In this document: positions 1 to 9,616 of the stretch, piece after piece
How the letters are laid out: the number at the start of each line of letters is the position of its first letter
How positions within the stretch are numbered: position 1 is the stretch's first letter
Origin: Vibrio sp. SCSIO 43136
GTDB taxonomy: Bacteria; Pseudomonadota; Gammaproteobacteria; Enterobacterales; Vibrionaceae
Direction: 5' to 3'
Length of the DNA: 64,000 nucleotides
Assembly (NCBI RefSeq): GCF_023716565.1
Contig: NZ_CP071848.1
Coordinates: 744,001-808,000 of the forward strand
The notes under the pieces: generated by a model
The model's input: the letters and a program-made list of their open reading frames with translations, nothing else
Told to the model about the DNA's origin: nothing
Databases searched by the model: none
Translations under genes and position numbers: made by a program

Positions 1-698
1 GGCCTTCGATTGAAAATACAATCGCTCGGAGTGCCCTACTATGCGCTCAGCAAGAGCAGCTTTTGTCAGAACTGTTAGCTGACAAGTTAGAGCAGTGCGT
101 CGCCCAAGACTCAAGTTTGATTATTGATGCCTTGATACCACTGTCTGAAAACATGCGTCTTCAACTGATCCGTTTATGGCTAGATAAGCTTGGGGTACGC
201 ATGCCATCTTCTCGCCAGTTAGCTTTGGTCTGGCCTCAGGTCGCCATGGCTCAGCAAGATGCTAATCCGTGTCTTAATCTCAATCAAGGTGAACTAAGGC
301 GCTTTGAGCAGCGTATATACTATATCGGTGCGTGGCAGGATGTCAGTCAATGGCAAGCGCAGCTAAGCTTAGACACCCCATTGTTATTACCTGACGGTTT
401 AGGACGCTTGTCATTGGAGCGTTGCAGTGAGGTGAGTTCACTGGGGCTAATGTTACCGACCGATGGGCAACCCATAACCGTGCATTTTGAGCCGCAAGGT
501 TTGAGCGCCACACCTTTAGAGCGTGCGCATAGTCGTAAACTCAAGAAGCTGTTTCAAGAGTATGGCGTACCAAGTTGGCAGAGAAGACGTTTGCCAATTG
601 TGATGTATGGCGACCAAGTGGCTGCAATCGCAGGTCTATTTGTCTCAAAAAAATTTAGCGGCCGAGAATGTGAGCTTATTTGGGTTAAAAATTATTAA
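1..698 (+). CDS. tilS: tRNA(Ile)-lysidine synthase, C-terminal part (5' end outside window)
   Basis: TilS attaches lysine to C34 of the CAU-anticodon tRNA-Ile, so that it reads AUA. Only the C-terminal part is here. The reading frame is open from base 3, without a start codon, so the ATP-binding PP-loop domain lies to the left of the window. The visible part carries the tRNA-recognition domains: helical segments (RLQLIRLWLDKLGVRMPSS) and the C-terminal element ending in VPSWQRRRLPIVMYGDQVAAI, which is typical of TilS. In many gammaproteobacteria tilS lies close to accA and mesJ-type neighbours, but none of these is visible. The call rests on the C-terminal domain alone. Confidence 0.87.
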   Translation, partial: PSIENTIARSALLCAQQEQLLSELLADKLEQCVAQDSSLIIDALIPLSENMRLQLIRLWLDKLGVRMPSSRQLALVWPQVAMAQQDANPCLNLNQGELRRFEQRIYYIGAWQDVSQWQAQLSLDTPLLLPDGLGRLSLERCSEVSSLGLMLPTDGQPITVHFEPQGLSATPLERAHSRKLKKLFQEYGVPSWQRRRLPIVMYGDQVAAIAGLFVSKKFSGRECELIWVKNY

Positions 699-749
699 CT
701 TATGCCAAAATTATTCTGAACAATAATAATTTAAGGAAGAAGTGACAGT

Positions 750-1061
750 ATGAAGAAGCTATTAGTGAGTGCAATGACGGTGTTAGCGTGTTTTAGTGGT
801 ACAGCCATGGCGGGTGATGTTGCCGCTGGCAAGGCAAAAGCAGGTGTGTGTGCGGCGTGTCATGGCCCTGCGGGTATCGCCATGATAGACGGGTACCCGA
901 ACCTTGCTGGTCAAAATGAAAAATACCTTGTCGAGTCAATGAAAGCGTACAAGAACAAGCAGCGCAATGGAGGCTTAGCTGTCGTGATGCAAGCGCAAGC
1001 CGCAGCATTGAGCGATCAAGACATCGAAAACCTTGCGGCTTACTTTGCTAGCCTTAAGTAA
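750..1061 (+). CDS. small periplasmic class I cytochrome c (c553/c4-like)
   Basis: This 103-residue monohaem cytochrome c is probably a soluble periplasmic electron carrier. It has an N-terminal signal peptide ([21 protein letters not shown]), one haem-attachment motif CAACH near residues 34-38, and a downstream Met (VVMQAQ) that can serve as the sixth haem ligand. The closing helix ([16 protein letters not shown]) is characteristic of the cytochrome c553/c4 family. The start follows a GGAAG ribosome binding site. It stands alone between tilS and a hairpin terminator, so its redox partner cannot be inferred from the neighbours. Confidence 0.85.
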   Translation: MKKLLVSAMTVLACFSGTAMAGDVAAGKAKAGVCAACHGPAGIAMIDGYPNLAGQNEKYLVESMKAYKNKQRNGGLAVVMQAQAAALSDQDIENLAAYFASLK

Positions 1062-1135
1062 CCCGAACGCTTCGAAATAGTAGATTGAAAGTGAGAGGCT
1101 AGTTCCTTTTCTCGGAACTTGGTTTCCCGAACATG

Positions 1136-1178
1136 ATACGCCCGATGGATTCTTTGCCATCTGGCGTATTTTTATTTT
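1136..1178 (+). terminator. rho-independent terminator after cytochrome c gene
   Basis: The arms ATACGCC-GATGG and CCATC-GGCGTAT form a hairpin with one mismatch. It is followed by TTTTTATTTT. Confidence 0.75.
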
Positions 1179-1271
1179 GAACTCTGTTCACAAAGGAGTA
1201 ATACTAACCCTGTAGAGCGATAGGATTTCGCCCTGCTTACCTTTCATTCAGACCCAACATGGAGAGTGGCT

Positions 1272-1649
1272 ATGAATGCATATCTATCGTTATTAAGGCG
1301 ATTTCCCCTTGAGCGACCAATGGCGTTTGTCGTCGCTGGGTATTTGCTCGCCTTTATGCCTAACTTTCTCTACACCTTGTCTTTAACCAGCTTAAGGCTC
1401 ATTCCCGCTATCGTGATGGCAGGTATTTTCTGTAGTGGTTTAGCAGCATTGGTCGGATTATGGAAACGTGAGGCATGGGGCTACTTGCCAGTGCTATTTT
1501 TTATTCCAGCCTTGACTCTGTTTTCAGATGTTCTTAACTTTTCAGCAGTAGGCACGGAGCTTATCAAAAATATCTCACTTCTAAGCATCAACAGCAGCGT
1601 ATTTATGTTATCTGCTTGGTGTTTAATGCAAAAAATGGACGCCGCCTGA
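1272..1649 (+). CDS. small inner-membrane protein, unknown function
   Basis: This is a 125-residue hydrophobic protein with about four predicted membrane segments (roughly residues 16-33, 38-60, 72-90 and 100-118). I do not recognise the family and assign no function. I chose the ATG at 1272 over a GTG at 1266 because the GGAGAG at 1261-1266 is then at the right spacing. It lies directly upstream of glnB in the same direction, with about 60 bases between and no terminator seen. The two may be cotranscribed. Confidence 0.65.
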   Translation: MNAYLSLLRRFPLERPMAFVVAGYLLAFMPNFLYTLSLTSLRLIPAIVMAGIFCSGLAALVGLWKREAWGYLPVLFFIPALTLFSDVLNFSAVGTELIKNISLLSINSSVFMLSAWCLMQKMDAA

Positions 1650-1692
1650 TTGGCTAACGCGTTGGAATCAGTAATAATGCTGGCATAGATAA

Positions 1693-2049
<357 letters not shown>

Positions 2050-2083
2050 TTGGCTTAGCCAGACAGCGTTAACTCTGATAGAT

Positions 2084-2117
2084 AAAAGGAGCTTAGTTGG
2101 CTCCTTTTGTGTTTTTT
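2084..2117 (+). terminator. terminator of glnB
   Basis: A perfect 9-bp stem (AAAAGGAGC/GCTCCTTTT) with a 7-nt loop is followed by a T-rich tract. It sits in the short gap before the yafD start. Confidence 0.85.
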
Positions 2118-2127
2118 GGGAGAAAAG

Positions 2128-2979
2128 ATGAAAAAGTCGATTGCAGTATCGAGTGCAGCGCTATTGTGCGCAGCCTTAGTTGGCTATTTCACGGTATTTA
2201 GCGTACCAGATAAACCTGAGTTGGTATTGCTTGATAAAGAGCAGCATCAAGTGGAAGAGAAGGTCTGTTTTCAGAACGCTACTGATGCTGAGCGAGCGAT
2301 CGATCAAGACGGCCAAATCAACCTGCTCGTGTGGAACATATATAAGCAAAACCGAAGTAACTGGGCTGAAGTTTTGGGTGAGCTGAGCCAAGACAAGAGT
2401 TTGGTGCTGCTGCAGGAGGCGAGCATTACAGAAGACTTTAACCAATGGCTAAAGCAGTATCAGTGGGCAAGTAGCCACGTGAGTGCATTTAAAGCCCTTG
2501 ATACCAGCGCAGGAGTGTTGAATCTATCTCGTCAGCTCCCAATTCAGGCCTGTGCATTTACCCAAAAAGAACCCTGGTTGCAACTCCCTAAATCGGGCTT
2601 ATACGCTGTGTATTCGCTGAGCAATGGACAAAGTCTTGCGGTGGTGAACATTCATGCGGTGAACTTTACCGTAGGCACTGTTGAGTTCTCGCAGCAGATC
2701 ACCGCCCTTCGTAACGCCATTGGTCAGCATAAAGGGCCAATCATCATCGCAGGTGATTTCAATGCATGGAGTGAAGAGCGCACGCGCACCATGTATCAAC
2801 TGATGGCGAGCTTGACGATGAAAGAAGTAGAGTTGTCACCAGATAACCGAACTCGGTTTGTCTCAGGGTATGCGCTAGATTACGTCTTTTATCGTGGCTT
2901 AACAGTAAAAACAGCAAAGGCACCTGAAACAGATGCCTCCGATCATAATCCACTGCTGGTGGAGTTCACTATACGCTAA
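2128..2979 (+). CDS. yafD: YafD-like endonuclease/exonuclease/phosphatase-fold protein
   Basis: This is a 283-residue protein of the endonuclease/exonuclease/phosphatase fold. An N-terminal hydrophobic segment (about residues 5-24) should anchor it or act as a signal. The motifs visible are LLVWNIYKQN near the start of the fold, LLQEAS (metal-binding Glu), VVNIHAVN, IIIAGDFNAW (catalytic Asp/Asn) and the closing SDHNPL. The start at 2128 follows GGGAGA. The order yafD-mltD-gloB-yafS is the E. coli order and supports the name. The substrate is unknown. Its 3' end overlaps the convergent mltD by 11 bases. Confidence 0.8.
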   Translation: MKKSIAVSSAALLCAALVGYFTVFSVPDKPELVLLDKEQHQVEEKVCFQNATDAERAIDQDGQINLLVWNIYKQNRSNWAEVLGELSQDKSLVLLQEASITEDFNQWLKQYQWASSHVSAFKALDTSAGVLNLSRQLPIQACAFTQKEPWLQLPKSGLYAVYSLSNGQSLAVVNIHAVNFTVGTVEFSQQITALRNAIGQHKGPIIIAGDFNAWSEERTRTMYQLMASLTMKEVELSPDNRTRFVSGYALDYVFYRGLTVKTAKAPETDASDHNPLLVEFTIR

Positions 2980-4543
2980 CTTTAGTGACGTCTACGTAGA
3001 GCTTGAGCTTTTGCCCCGGTTGCAGATATTTCTTCTTCTGCAGCGCATTCCACTTCACGATGTCATTAGAGCGAACTTTAAATTTCGAGGCGATGCCACT
3101 GATGGTGTCGCCTGAACGTACTTGATACACCACAGTACGGATAATTGCGCCGTCGCTACCATCTTTCCAAATCACCAGCTTTTGACCGATACGCAAGGTA
3201 TCTTTTGGTCCCATGCCGTTCCATTTCGCCAAAGATTGATGAGAGACTTTATTGGCACGAGCAATTGACCACAAGCTATCACCAGAGGCAACGGTATGAG
3301 TCAGCTTGAACTTGCCACGGGAAGTTTGCTGAGTTTTGGCTAAGCGATTATCTGCGCTTAAGGAGTACAGCTTCTCATCTTGCACCGAGGTAGGGATCAG
3401 TAGCTGTTGTCCAACACGAATGTTGTGCCCTTTTAGGCCGTTTGCTGCTTGGATCACTTTAGTGGTTGTATTGTTACGCTGCGCCAAGACACTTAAGGTA
3501 TCGCCGGACTTCACTTTGTAGCGAACCAGCTTCATTCCTTTACCACGATTATCTTCAACCGCTTTGTTAAATTGAGCCACTTTGTCCATCGGCAGTAACA
3601 GGTGGTGAGGCCCTTCAGGCGAGGTAGCCCACTGGTTGTAGGCTGGGTTAAGGCCTTGCAGCTCTTTGACGCTCATGCCTGCGTATTTAGCAGCAATCGC
3701 CAAATCTAACTGTTCGTTAGGATTAACTTGCTCCAGTACAGGCTTGTTTGCGATCGCTGGGATCTCAATTTGGTATTTTTCTTGGTTGGCGACTAAGTCA
3801 GCCAATGCCAGTAATTTAGGCACATAACCGCTGGTCTCTTTTGGCAAAGATAGTGAGAAAAAGTCAATCGGTTTGCCTGCTTTACGGTTAGCACGAATGG
3901 CACTTGAGACTCGACCACCACCACTGTTGTAGGCGGCAATGGCGTGGTTCCAGTTACCTTCAAAGCGTTTGTTGAGCGACTCTAGGAAATCAAGTGCGGC
4001 ATCTGTCGCAGCTTCCACATCACGGCGGCCATCGTACCAGAAGTTTTGCTCAAGACCGTAGGCCTTACCCGTAGCTGGCACAAACTGCCATAGACCTGCG
4101 GCGCTGCCGTGTGAGTAGGCAAATGGGTCAAACGAACTTTCGACGATCGGCAATAGAGCAAGCTCTAGAGGCAGGCCACGTTCTTCGATTTTGGTGGTGA
4201 TCAAGTAAAGAAAAGGTTCGGCACGTTTTGCCACCGTTTTTAAGTGGTTAGGGTGCTTGATGTACCAAGTGCGGTAGTAGTCGACCTTTTTATGGTCTGG
4301 AATAGGCATTTCAAGTTGCATGGCGATGCGTTGCCAAACGTCTTGCTGTGACTGGGGAGTCACTTCTACCACAGGCTTAGCGGCTTTCTTAGAAGGAGCA
4401 GTTTTGTTGCTAGCCACCTGCTCAGTTGCAGGTTGTTTCGGATCTGGGGTTGGTTCTGGTTGAGGGGAACCATGTTCGGTTTGGGTCATCTGACAGCCGG
4501 TTAAAAACAGCGCCAGCACCCAAGCGTATTTTGCTCTCATCAT
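2969..4543 (-). CDS. mltD: membrane-bound lytic murein transglycosylase D
   Basis: MltD is an outer-membrane lipoprotein that cleaves the MurNAc-GlcNAc bond of peptidoglycan and forms 1,6-anhydroMurNAc. The 524-residue protein starts with a lipobox (LTGC, Cys17). The SLT domain spans about residues 100-230, with the probable catalytic Glu135 in LPIVESSFDP and the family motif AAGLWQFVP. Three LysM peptidoglycan-binding repeats follow at about 341-385, 413-459 and 471-517. It lies 67 bases downstream of gloB in the same direction, as in E. coli. Two ATGs occur in tandem at the start, so position 4540 is equally possible. Confidence 0.95.
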   Translation of the reverse strand: MMRAKYAWVLALFLTGCQMTQTEHGSPQPEPTPDPKQPATEQVASNKTAPSKKAAKPVVEVTPQSQQDVWQRIAMQLEMPIPDHKKVDYYRTWYIKHPNHLKTVAKRAEPFLYLITTKIEERGLPLELALLPIVESSFDPFAYSHGSAAGLWQFVPATGKAYGLEQNFWYDGRRDVEAATDAALDFLESLNKRFEGNWNHAIAAYNSGGGRVSSAIRANRKAGKPIDFFSLSLPKETSGYVPKLLALADLVANQEKYQIEIPAIANKPVLEQVNPNEQLDLAIAAKYAGMSVKELQGLNPAYNQWATSPEGPHHLLLPMDKVAQFNKAVEDNRGKGMKLVRYKVKSGDTLSVLAQRNNTTTKVIQAANGLKGHNIRVGQQLLIPTSVQDEKLYSLSADNRLAKTQQTSRGKFKLTHTVASGDSLWSIARANKVSHQSLAKWNGMGPKDTLRIGQKLVIWKDGSDGAIIRTVVYQVRSGDTISGIASKFKVRSNDIVKWNALQKKKYLQPGQKLKLYVDVTKVSV

Positions 4544-4610
4544 ACGGCCTTTTGGTTAAACAGCCGCTGATAATACTTGCCTGTTCCCCTCAGTGACAAG
4601 CATTCAAATG

Positions 4611-5369
4611 TTAAAATTCGTTCTTCCACGCACGAAGAGCAGAAAACACTGCAATTGGTGTCGTATCTTGTGTGCGATTCGCTACAGCTTTGATCACACT
4701 TTGCTCCTGACAGCGCAAAAATGGATTGACCCACCGTTCTTGGCGTAAGGTAGTCGGTAAGGTCGATTTTTCTTGGCCGCGTAATCTGATCACTTCATCA
4801 CGGTAGTTGAGTAGTAATTGATTGTCGGGCTCAACGGCAAGAGCAAAAGAGATGTTGGCAGCGGTATACTCATGAGCGCAGTACACTTCGGTTTCTTCTG
4901 CCAAAGCATTGATCTTGCCTAGTGAGTCAAACATCTGCTCAAAGGTACCTTCAAATACTCGTCCGCACCCGGCGGAGAAAAGTACATCTCCACAAAATAG
5001 TTTGCCGTCTCCGTAATAGCCGATGTGACCTTTAGTGTGTCCCGGTAAGCCTAGGACTAGGAAGGTCTCACCAAACAGATCCAGTTGGTCGCCATCGTCA
5101 ACGTTGGTGTTGACTGCAGCGATAGGTTCGTTCGCTGGCCCAACGACTTTGGTGTCCGGATAGGCAATGACTAAGTCTGCCACGCCACCAATATGATCGT
5201 TGTGGTGGTGGGTCAGCAAGATGGCCTCAAGTTGCAGGTCATTGGTTTTGAGATATTCCAACACTGGAGCGGCATCACCAGGGTCGACAACGGCACAACG
5301 GCGATCGCTATTTTGAATCAGCCAGATGTAATTGTCGTTAAATGCAGGTATGCTTTTGATGATTAACAT
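4611..5369 (-). CDS. gloB: hydroxyacylglutathione hydrolase (glyoxalase II)
   Basis: GloB hydrolyses S-D-lactoylglutathione to D-lactate and glutathione, the second step of methylglyoxal detoxification. This 252-residue protein has the metallo-beta-lactamase fold with the binuclear metal motif [10 protein letters not shown] (His54, His56, Asp58, His59). Further ligands lie in [26 protein letters not shown] and [16 protein letters not shown] ribosome binding site precedes the ATG. It is divergent from yafS, with 53 bases between. Confidence 0.96.
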   Translation of the reverse strand: MLIIKSIPAFNDNYIWLIQNSDRRCAVVDPGDAAPVLEYLKTNDLQLEAILLTHHHNDHIGGVADLVIAYPDTKVVGPANEPIAAVNTNVDDGDQLDLFGETFLVLGLPGHTKGHIGYYGDGKLFCGDVLFSAGCGRVFEGTFEQMFDSLGKINALAEETEVYCAHEYTAANISFALAVEPDNQLLLNYRDEVIRLRGQEKSTLPTTLRQERWVNPFLRCQEQSVIKAVANRTQDTTPIAVFSALRAWKNEF

Positions 5370-5422
5370 GTTTGGTTCTCCAATAACCTATCTTCAATAA
5401 CCGATCGGTGAGGCGCTAACGA

Positions 5423-6166
5423 ATGAAGCCAGCTCGTTCCTCTCGAAAACTTGAACAACCCCATTCTTGGCAACAATTGCGAAATGGTCAATGGGTATCT
5501 GAGTCGATTCAGTTGCGATTGGATGAATGGTGTACAAAAGTCTTCGGTTATCACATGTTGAAACTGGGCGGTTTGAGCTGTGAGCTTACCACGTGCAATT
5601 GTAATATCTCTCATCAGGTGATGGTGGACAGTGTTAACCCACTACGCAATGTCACCGCCGATGCGTTTGATTTGCCTTTCATGGAAAAGAGTTTTGATGC
5701 GGTATTGATGGCCCACCAACTCGACTATTGTAACGACCCGCACCGTCTATTGCGAGAAGTTGACCGAGTGATGATTGATGATGGTTACCTCATTTTGACT
5801 GGATACAATCCAATCAGTTGGGTTGGTTGTTCAAGTTTGCTGCCATGGCGAAAAAATAATCTACCATGGAGTGGGCGTATGTTTACGCCAAATCGAATTC
5901 GAGATTGGTTAGGGCTACTCAATTATCAAGTGGTTCATAGCGATTGTTACGCACTGTTCCCATTTTCTCGCTATCGCCCGATGTGGACTTGGATGGAAAA
6001 TGCCGCAGGTAGCTGGGCATCACCATTTGGTAGCTTGTACTTTATCGTTGCACGTAAGCGAACCTACCCACTCAAGCCAATCAAGCCGCACTGGCGATTG
6101 AAACGCAGTCTCTCACCGCTAGGGGTGAATTATAGGGTTCGGGAATCGGCGAGCGGTAAGCGGTAA
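5423..6166 (+). CDS. yafS: class I SAM-dependent methyltransferase, YafS-like
   Basis: This 247-residue protein has a methyltransferase type 11 core: DAFDLPFMEKSFDAVLMAHQLDY (acidic turn and motif IV region) and LREVDRVMIDDGYLILTGYNP. The usual glycine-rich motif I is poorly conserved. It occupies the yafS position between gloB and rnhA, as in E. coli. The substrate is unknown. A long hairpin follows it and separates it from the inserted Abi-like gene. Confidence 0.8.
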   Translation: MKPARSSRKLEQPHSWQQLRNGQWVSESIQLRLDEWCTKVFGYHMLKLGGLSCELTTCNCNISHQVMVDSVNPLRNVTADAFDLPFMEKSFDAVLMAHQLDYCNDPHRLLREVDRVMIDDGYLILTGYNPISWVGCSSLLPWRKNNLPWSGRMFTPNRIRDWLGLLNYQVVHSDCYALFPFSRYRPMWTWMENAAGSWASPFGSLYFIVARKRTYPLKPIKPHWRLKRSLSPLGVNYRVRESASGKR

Positions 6167-6231
6167 CTGGGCGCTTACAAGTTCTTTAGTACTCTTTTCA
6201 GCCTTTATAGGTGAGAAACGGTAGTAAACTC

Positions 6232-6291
6232 ACATACGAATAAAGAAAAACCCACACATTCTCATGTATGGGTTTTTCTTTATTCGTATGT
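6232..6291. terminator. long perfect hairpin, probable bidirectional terminator
   Basis: A perfect 23-bp inverted repeat (6232-6254 and 6269-6291) has a 14-nt loop that can itself pair 4 bp. It contains CCCA/TGGG next to A5/T5 tracts, so either strand would give a stem ending in a U-rich run. It lies between yafS and the inserted Abi-like gene. It is longer than the other terminators in this window. Confidence 0.7.
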
Positions 6292-6367
6292 CTTTGGTGG
6301 TCTACCTAAGTAGTGATATTCCAAAGCTCTCACCAAGAATGTTAGGTTGTCTACGAGAAAAGGTCAA

Positions 6368-7042
6368 GTGACGAAAGCCATATCTTATCGTGCGATAGAG
6401 AGAACGCTATCGACAGCTCGGTTATCTACTTACCGACAAGAAGTAAAGAAAAGAACAGGTCAGAATAACTTACAAAAAGCCATCCAGCTGTATGAATGGA
6501 ATGCGGAGCTTTCTGCCAGTTTGTTAGTGGTTATTCACATCTACGAGGTGACACTAAGGAATGCGATAAGTGCTGCATTGGAGCTTAGGTATGGTGTCGA
6601 TTGGCCAATAAATGTTGCGTTTCAAAACTCTTTACCGAAATGGCAAAAGCAAGAACTAATCACTCTTGATGAAGTGGTTAACTATACAAATGTAGGGAAG
6701 GTTATCCCCGAACTTAGGCCTGTTTGGTTTGAAAACATACTGAGGCCTGCAAACAATATCCGGATTTGGAAGCCATTTTTGAAGCAAGTTTTCCCTAACT
6801 CGGGTGATGAAGCGGCAGAGCTAGTGATCAAAAGACTAAAATCTGGATGCTTTAGAATTCGAAAGCTAAGAAATCGAGTTGCCCACCACGAACCGATTTT
6901 TGCTCATCCTACAGTAATTGAGGTTTACCCTATTATTGCTGAGGCAATTGAGTGGCGCTGTCTCGACACTAGAGAATGGTTAGATTCTGTAGAAAGACTC
7001 ACGCCACTATTGAGAGGTTTTGAAGATATTATAAGGGGTTAA
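6368..7042 (+). CDS. Abi-like / HEPN-type putative abortive infection protein
   Basis: This 224-residue protein resembles the Abi_2 (AbiD/AbiF-like) family. The N-terminal part ([42 protein letters not shown]) and the late motif [12 protein letters not shown] fit that family. RNRVAH (about residues 168-173) matches the R-x4-H active-site signature of HEPN ribonucleases. The GTG at 6368 has AAAAGG at good spacing; a TTG at 6347 is the alternative. It sits between yafS and rnhA, which are adjacent in E. coli, and its last 4 bases overlap the end of rnhA. A role in phage defence or RNA cleavage is inference from the family only. Confidence 0.72.
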   Translation: MTKAISYRAIERTLSTARLSTYRQEVKKRTGQNNLQKAIQLYEWNAELSASLLVVIHIYEVTLRNAISAALELRYGVDWPINVAFQNSLPKWQKQELITLDEVVNYTNVGKVIPELRPVWFENILRPANNIRIWKPFLKQVFPNSGDEAAELVIKRLKSGCFRIRKLRNRVAHHEPIFAHPTVIEVYPIIAEAIEWRCLDTREWLDSVERLTPLLRGFEDIIRG

Positions 7043-7503
7043 CTTGGTTGATACCCAGTATCTTCTTCCGTCGGTGCTTCGGCGGCAGTTCTGGCCAGTT
7101 CATCGCAGATTTCGTTTTCACGATGACCTGCGTGGCCTTTCACCCAGCGCCAATCCACGTCATGGCGAGCGGTTTCTGCATCCAGTGCTTGCCATAGGTC
7201 GGCATTTTTCACCGGTTTCTTGTCAGCGGTTTTCCAGCCGCGTTTTTTCCAGTTATGGATCCACTGGGTAATGCCTTGGCGTACATATTGGCTATCTGTG
7301 GTTAGAATGACCTGGCATGGCTCTTTAAGAGTTTTAAGCGCCACGACTGCTGCCAACATTTCCATACGGTTGTTGGTGGTGAGAGTGTAACCTTTGGCTA
7401 GGTGTTTTTCGGTTTGCTTGTATCTCAGTACGATGCCGTAACCGCCCGGACCTGGATTTCCTAAACAGGAACCGTCCGTGAAAATTTCTACTTGTTTGAC
7501 CAT
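7039..7503 (-). CDS. rnhA: ribonuclease HI
   Basis: RNase HI cleaves the RNA strand of RNA/DNA hybrids and removes R-loops and primers. All four catalytic acids are present: Asp10 ([12 protein letters not shown]), Glu48 (NNRMEMLA), Asp70 (TTDSQYV) and the late Asp in CDELAR. The His-containing flexible loop KGHAGHREN is intact. At 154 residues it matches the E. coli enzyme. It is divergent from dnaQ across a 56-bp gap, an arrangement conserved in enterics and vibrios. Confidence 0.97.
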   Translation of the reverse strand: MVKQVEIFTDGSCLGNPGPGGYGIVLRYKQTEKHLAKGYTLTTNNRMEMLAAVVALKTLKEPCQVILTTDSQYVRQGITQWIHNWKKRGWKTADKKPVKNADLWQALDAETARHDVDWRWVKGHAGHRENEICDELARTAAEAPTEEDTGYQPS

Positions 7504-7559
7504 GATTTGATACTATTATCGCATTGCCTCTGACAATATAGTCTGACACAGCTAATAAG

Positions 7560-8294
7560 ATGAATACCAGCATGAATTCCGAACATCACCGCATTGTTGT
7601 CCTCGATACCGAAACCACGGGTATGAACCGAGAGGGTGGTCCGCACTATCAAGATCACCGTATTATCGAAATTGGTGCGGTTGAAATCATTGATCGCAAG
7701 CTGACGGGGCGTCACTTCCATGTCTACCTCAAGCCAGATCGTGAAATTCAGCCAGATGCAGTATTGGTCCACGGTATTTGTGATGAGTTCTTGCTAGATA
7801 AACCGGAATACCGTGATGTGCACGCTGAGTTTCTAGACTTCATTAAAGGCGCTGAGCTGGTCGCTCACAACGCCCCCTTCGATGTGGGCTTTATGGATTA
7901 CGAGTTTGGTATGCTCGATCCATCGATCGGTAAAACAGAGCAATATTGCAAAGTTACCGATACCCTTGCCATGGCGAAGAAGATCTTCCCGGGCAAACGA
8001 AATAACCTCGATATACTTTGTGATCGTTACGGTATAGATAACTCACACCGTACGCTTCACGGGGCATTGCTCGATGCCGAGATCCTAGCCGACGTTTATC
8101 TGTTGATGACGGGTGGCCAAACATCACTTCGCTTCTCTTCTGAAAACTCCGACCAAGACGGTGGGGGAGAAGCTATTCGCCGAGCTTCAGGTCGTAATCT
8201 TAAAGTTTTGCGCGCAACGGCCGATGAATTAAATGCACACAGTGCTAGGTTAGATAAGATTGAAGAGAAAGGGGCGTGCCTCTGGCGCCAATAG
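7560..8294 (+). CDS. dnaQ: DNA polymerase III epsilon subunit (proofreading exonuclease)
   Basis: DnaQ is the 3'-5' proofreading exonuclease of the replicative polymerase. The 244-residue protein has Exo I (VVLDTETTGMN, Asp16 and Glu18), Exo II (VAHNAPFDVGFMD) and Exo III-epsilon (HRTLHGALLDAEILADVY). A C-terminal tail, which in E. coli binds the alpha subunit, follows. The first ATG was kept although the ribosome binding site is weak; an ATG four codons later is possible. Confidence 0.97.
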   Translation: MNTSMNSEHHRIVVLDTETTGMNREGGPHYQDHRIIEIGAVEIIDRKLTGRHFHVYLKPDREIQPDAVLVHGICDEFLLDKPEYRDVHAEFLDFIKGAELVAHNAPFDVGFMDYEFGMLDPSIGKTEQYCKVTDTLAMAKKIFPGKRNNLDILCDRYGIDNSHRTLHGALLDAEILADVYLLMTGGQTSLRFSSENSDQDGGGEAIRRASGRNLKVLRATADELNAHSARLDKIEEKGACLWRQ

Positions 8295-8303
8295 GAGAAT
8301 AAT

Positions 8304-9557
8304 ATGTTGCGGATTTTGTTAGGCTTTTTCTGTCTCATGCTGAGTTTTGTGGGGCGTGCTGAAACAGAGTCTGCAATTACCTTACTCGACAATCGATTTC
8401 GAGTTGATTCCACCATTTCTCAAGTATCTTTTCTGATATATCGTAAAGAGCGCTCTCAATCGGTCATATTGGTTCGTCCTGACGGGGTCAAGTATTACGC
8501 TTGGAACCACCCTGAACATGTGCGCTGGTACAATGAATCTGGCATGGACATTATTTCCATCGATAATCCGATGCCAGGGCCGTGGCAGGCGATTGGTAAA
8601 GTGCACCCGGCCAATAACATTCGAATCATTTCCAACCTTCAGCTTGAAGTTGACTTGTTTCCACAACGTCTTTATTTAGGTGAAACGCTCAAGTTCACCG
8701 CTCGCCTTGAGCAGAACGGTGACCCGCTCAATATTCGCGATTTTCTCGACCGAGTCGAACTCACGGTGACTTTTACTAAGTACATTGAAAATGAAGAAGC
8801 TCTGTCGCCAGATGCTCGACCGATACCGACAGTCATTGGCCGTTTTCTTGACGATGGTACCCTGCTTGACGAAAAGCCGGGTGATGGCGTGTTCACTGCG
8901 CAGCTACCTATAGATATAGAGCCAGGTAAATATCGCGCGAGAATTTCGTCGGGAAATGGGGTGTTTTTGCGCGCTATTGAACAGACGGTATTGGTCTATC
9001 CTCGACCTTTTGCACTCACCTTTAACCAAGCACGAGTCGAAACCGTTGATCACACCTTGGATATCACTCCAGAGAAAGGCTCAATTGCGACGGGCAGTTT
9101 GGCTCTGACGGTAACCCAAACCACGCCAGCGGGTTTGGAGGTGGTCACACAGGATATGGCTGCGAAAGATGCTGACATGCTTAAAGCCAGTTTGCCGAAT
9201 AGCGAGCAAACAGGTCGACATGCGTGGGAAGGGCACGTTTATGCCACGGAAGCAGCAACAGGCCGTGAGTTGATGTTTAAACTGCCAGAGCAAACCTTTG
9301 GTGTGGTCGAAAAAGTCGATGTTGAGAAGTCGATGATGGAGTTCAAAAAAGCACAAGAGGAGCAAAAACGCCTCGAAGACGAGCTTAAGCGTGCCGAAGA
9401 GCGAGAAGCGGCGAAAACCAAGGGCATAATTATCATAGCGGTAGGTAACGTGGTGATTTTGATTCTTGGTGTGCTAGGTTGGTTTATCTGGCGTAAGATA
9501 AAACTTCAGCGAGCGGACATTCCAGAGATGCAGTTATCGATGCCACCTAAAGATTGA
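8304..9557 (+). CDS. TIGR03503-like membrane-anchored protein, unknown function
   Basis: This 417-residue envelope protein has an N-terminal signal peptide (about 1-19, LLGFFCLMLSFVGRAE). A large extracytoplasmic part of beta-rich character follows, including a DGVFTAQLPIDIEPGKY segment like those in bacterial Ig-like or surface proteins. A charged helical stretch at about 343-372 probably forms a coiled coil, then one membrane segment (about 376-397) and a short basic cytoplasmic tail. I place it in TIGR03503 from its architecture and its position after dnaQ. It starts 9 bases after dnaQ and is probably cotranscribed. Function unknown. Confidence 0.7.
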   Translation: MLRILLGFFCLMLSFVGRAETESAITLLDNRFRVDSTISQVSFLIYRKERSQSVILVRPDGVKYYAWNHPEHVRWYNESGMDIISIDNPMPGPWQAIGKVHPANNIRIISNLQLEVDLFPQRLYLGETLKFTARLEQNGDPLNIRDFLDRVELTVTFTKYIENEEALSPDARPIPTVIGRFLDDGTLLDEKPGDGVFTAQLPIDIEPGKYRARISSGNGVFLRAIEQTVLVYPRPFALTFNQARVETVDHTLDITPEKGSIATGSLALTVTQTTPAGLEVVTQDMAAKDADMLKASLPNSEQTGRHAWEGHVYATEAATGRELMFKLPEQTFGVVEKVDVEKSMMEFKKAQEEQKRLEDELKRAEEREAAKTKGIIIIAVGNVVILILGVLGWFIWRKIKLQRADIPEMQLSMPPKD

Positions 9558-9571
9558 CCGAATTAAACAGG

Positions 9572-9606
9572 AACGCCGAAGGTCGCTGTACACCCTCGGC
9601 GTTTTT
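9572..9606 (+). terminator. terminator after TIGR03503-like gene
   Basis: The AACGCCGA/TCGGCGTT stem is followed by TTT. Confidence 0.75.
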
Positions 9607-9616
9607 GATCATTTGT

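Noticed and set aside
8096..8416. 106-codon minus-strand frame across dnaQ and the next gene
   Set aside because: It is a shadow of two well-supported genes.
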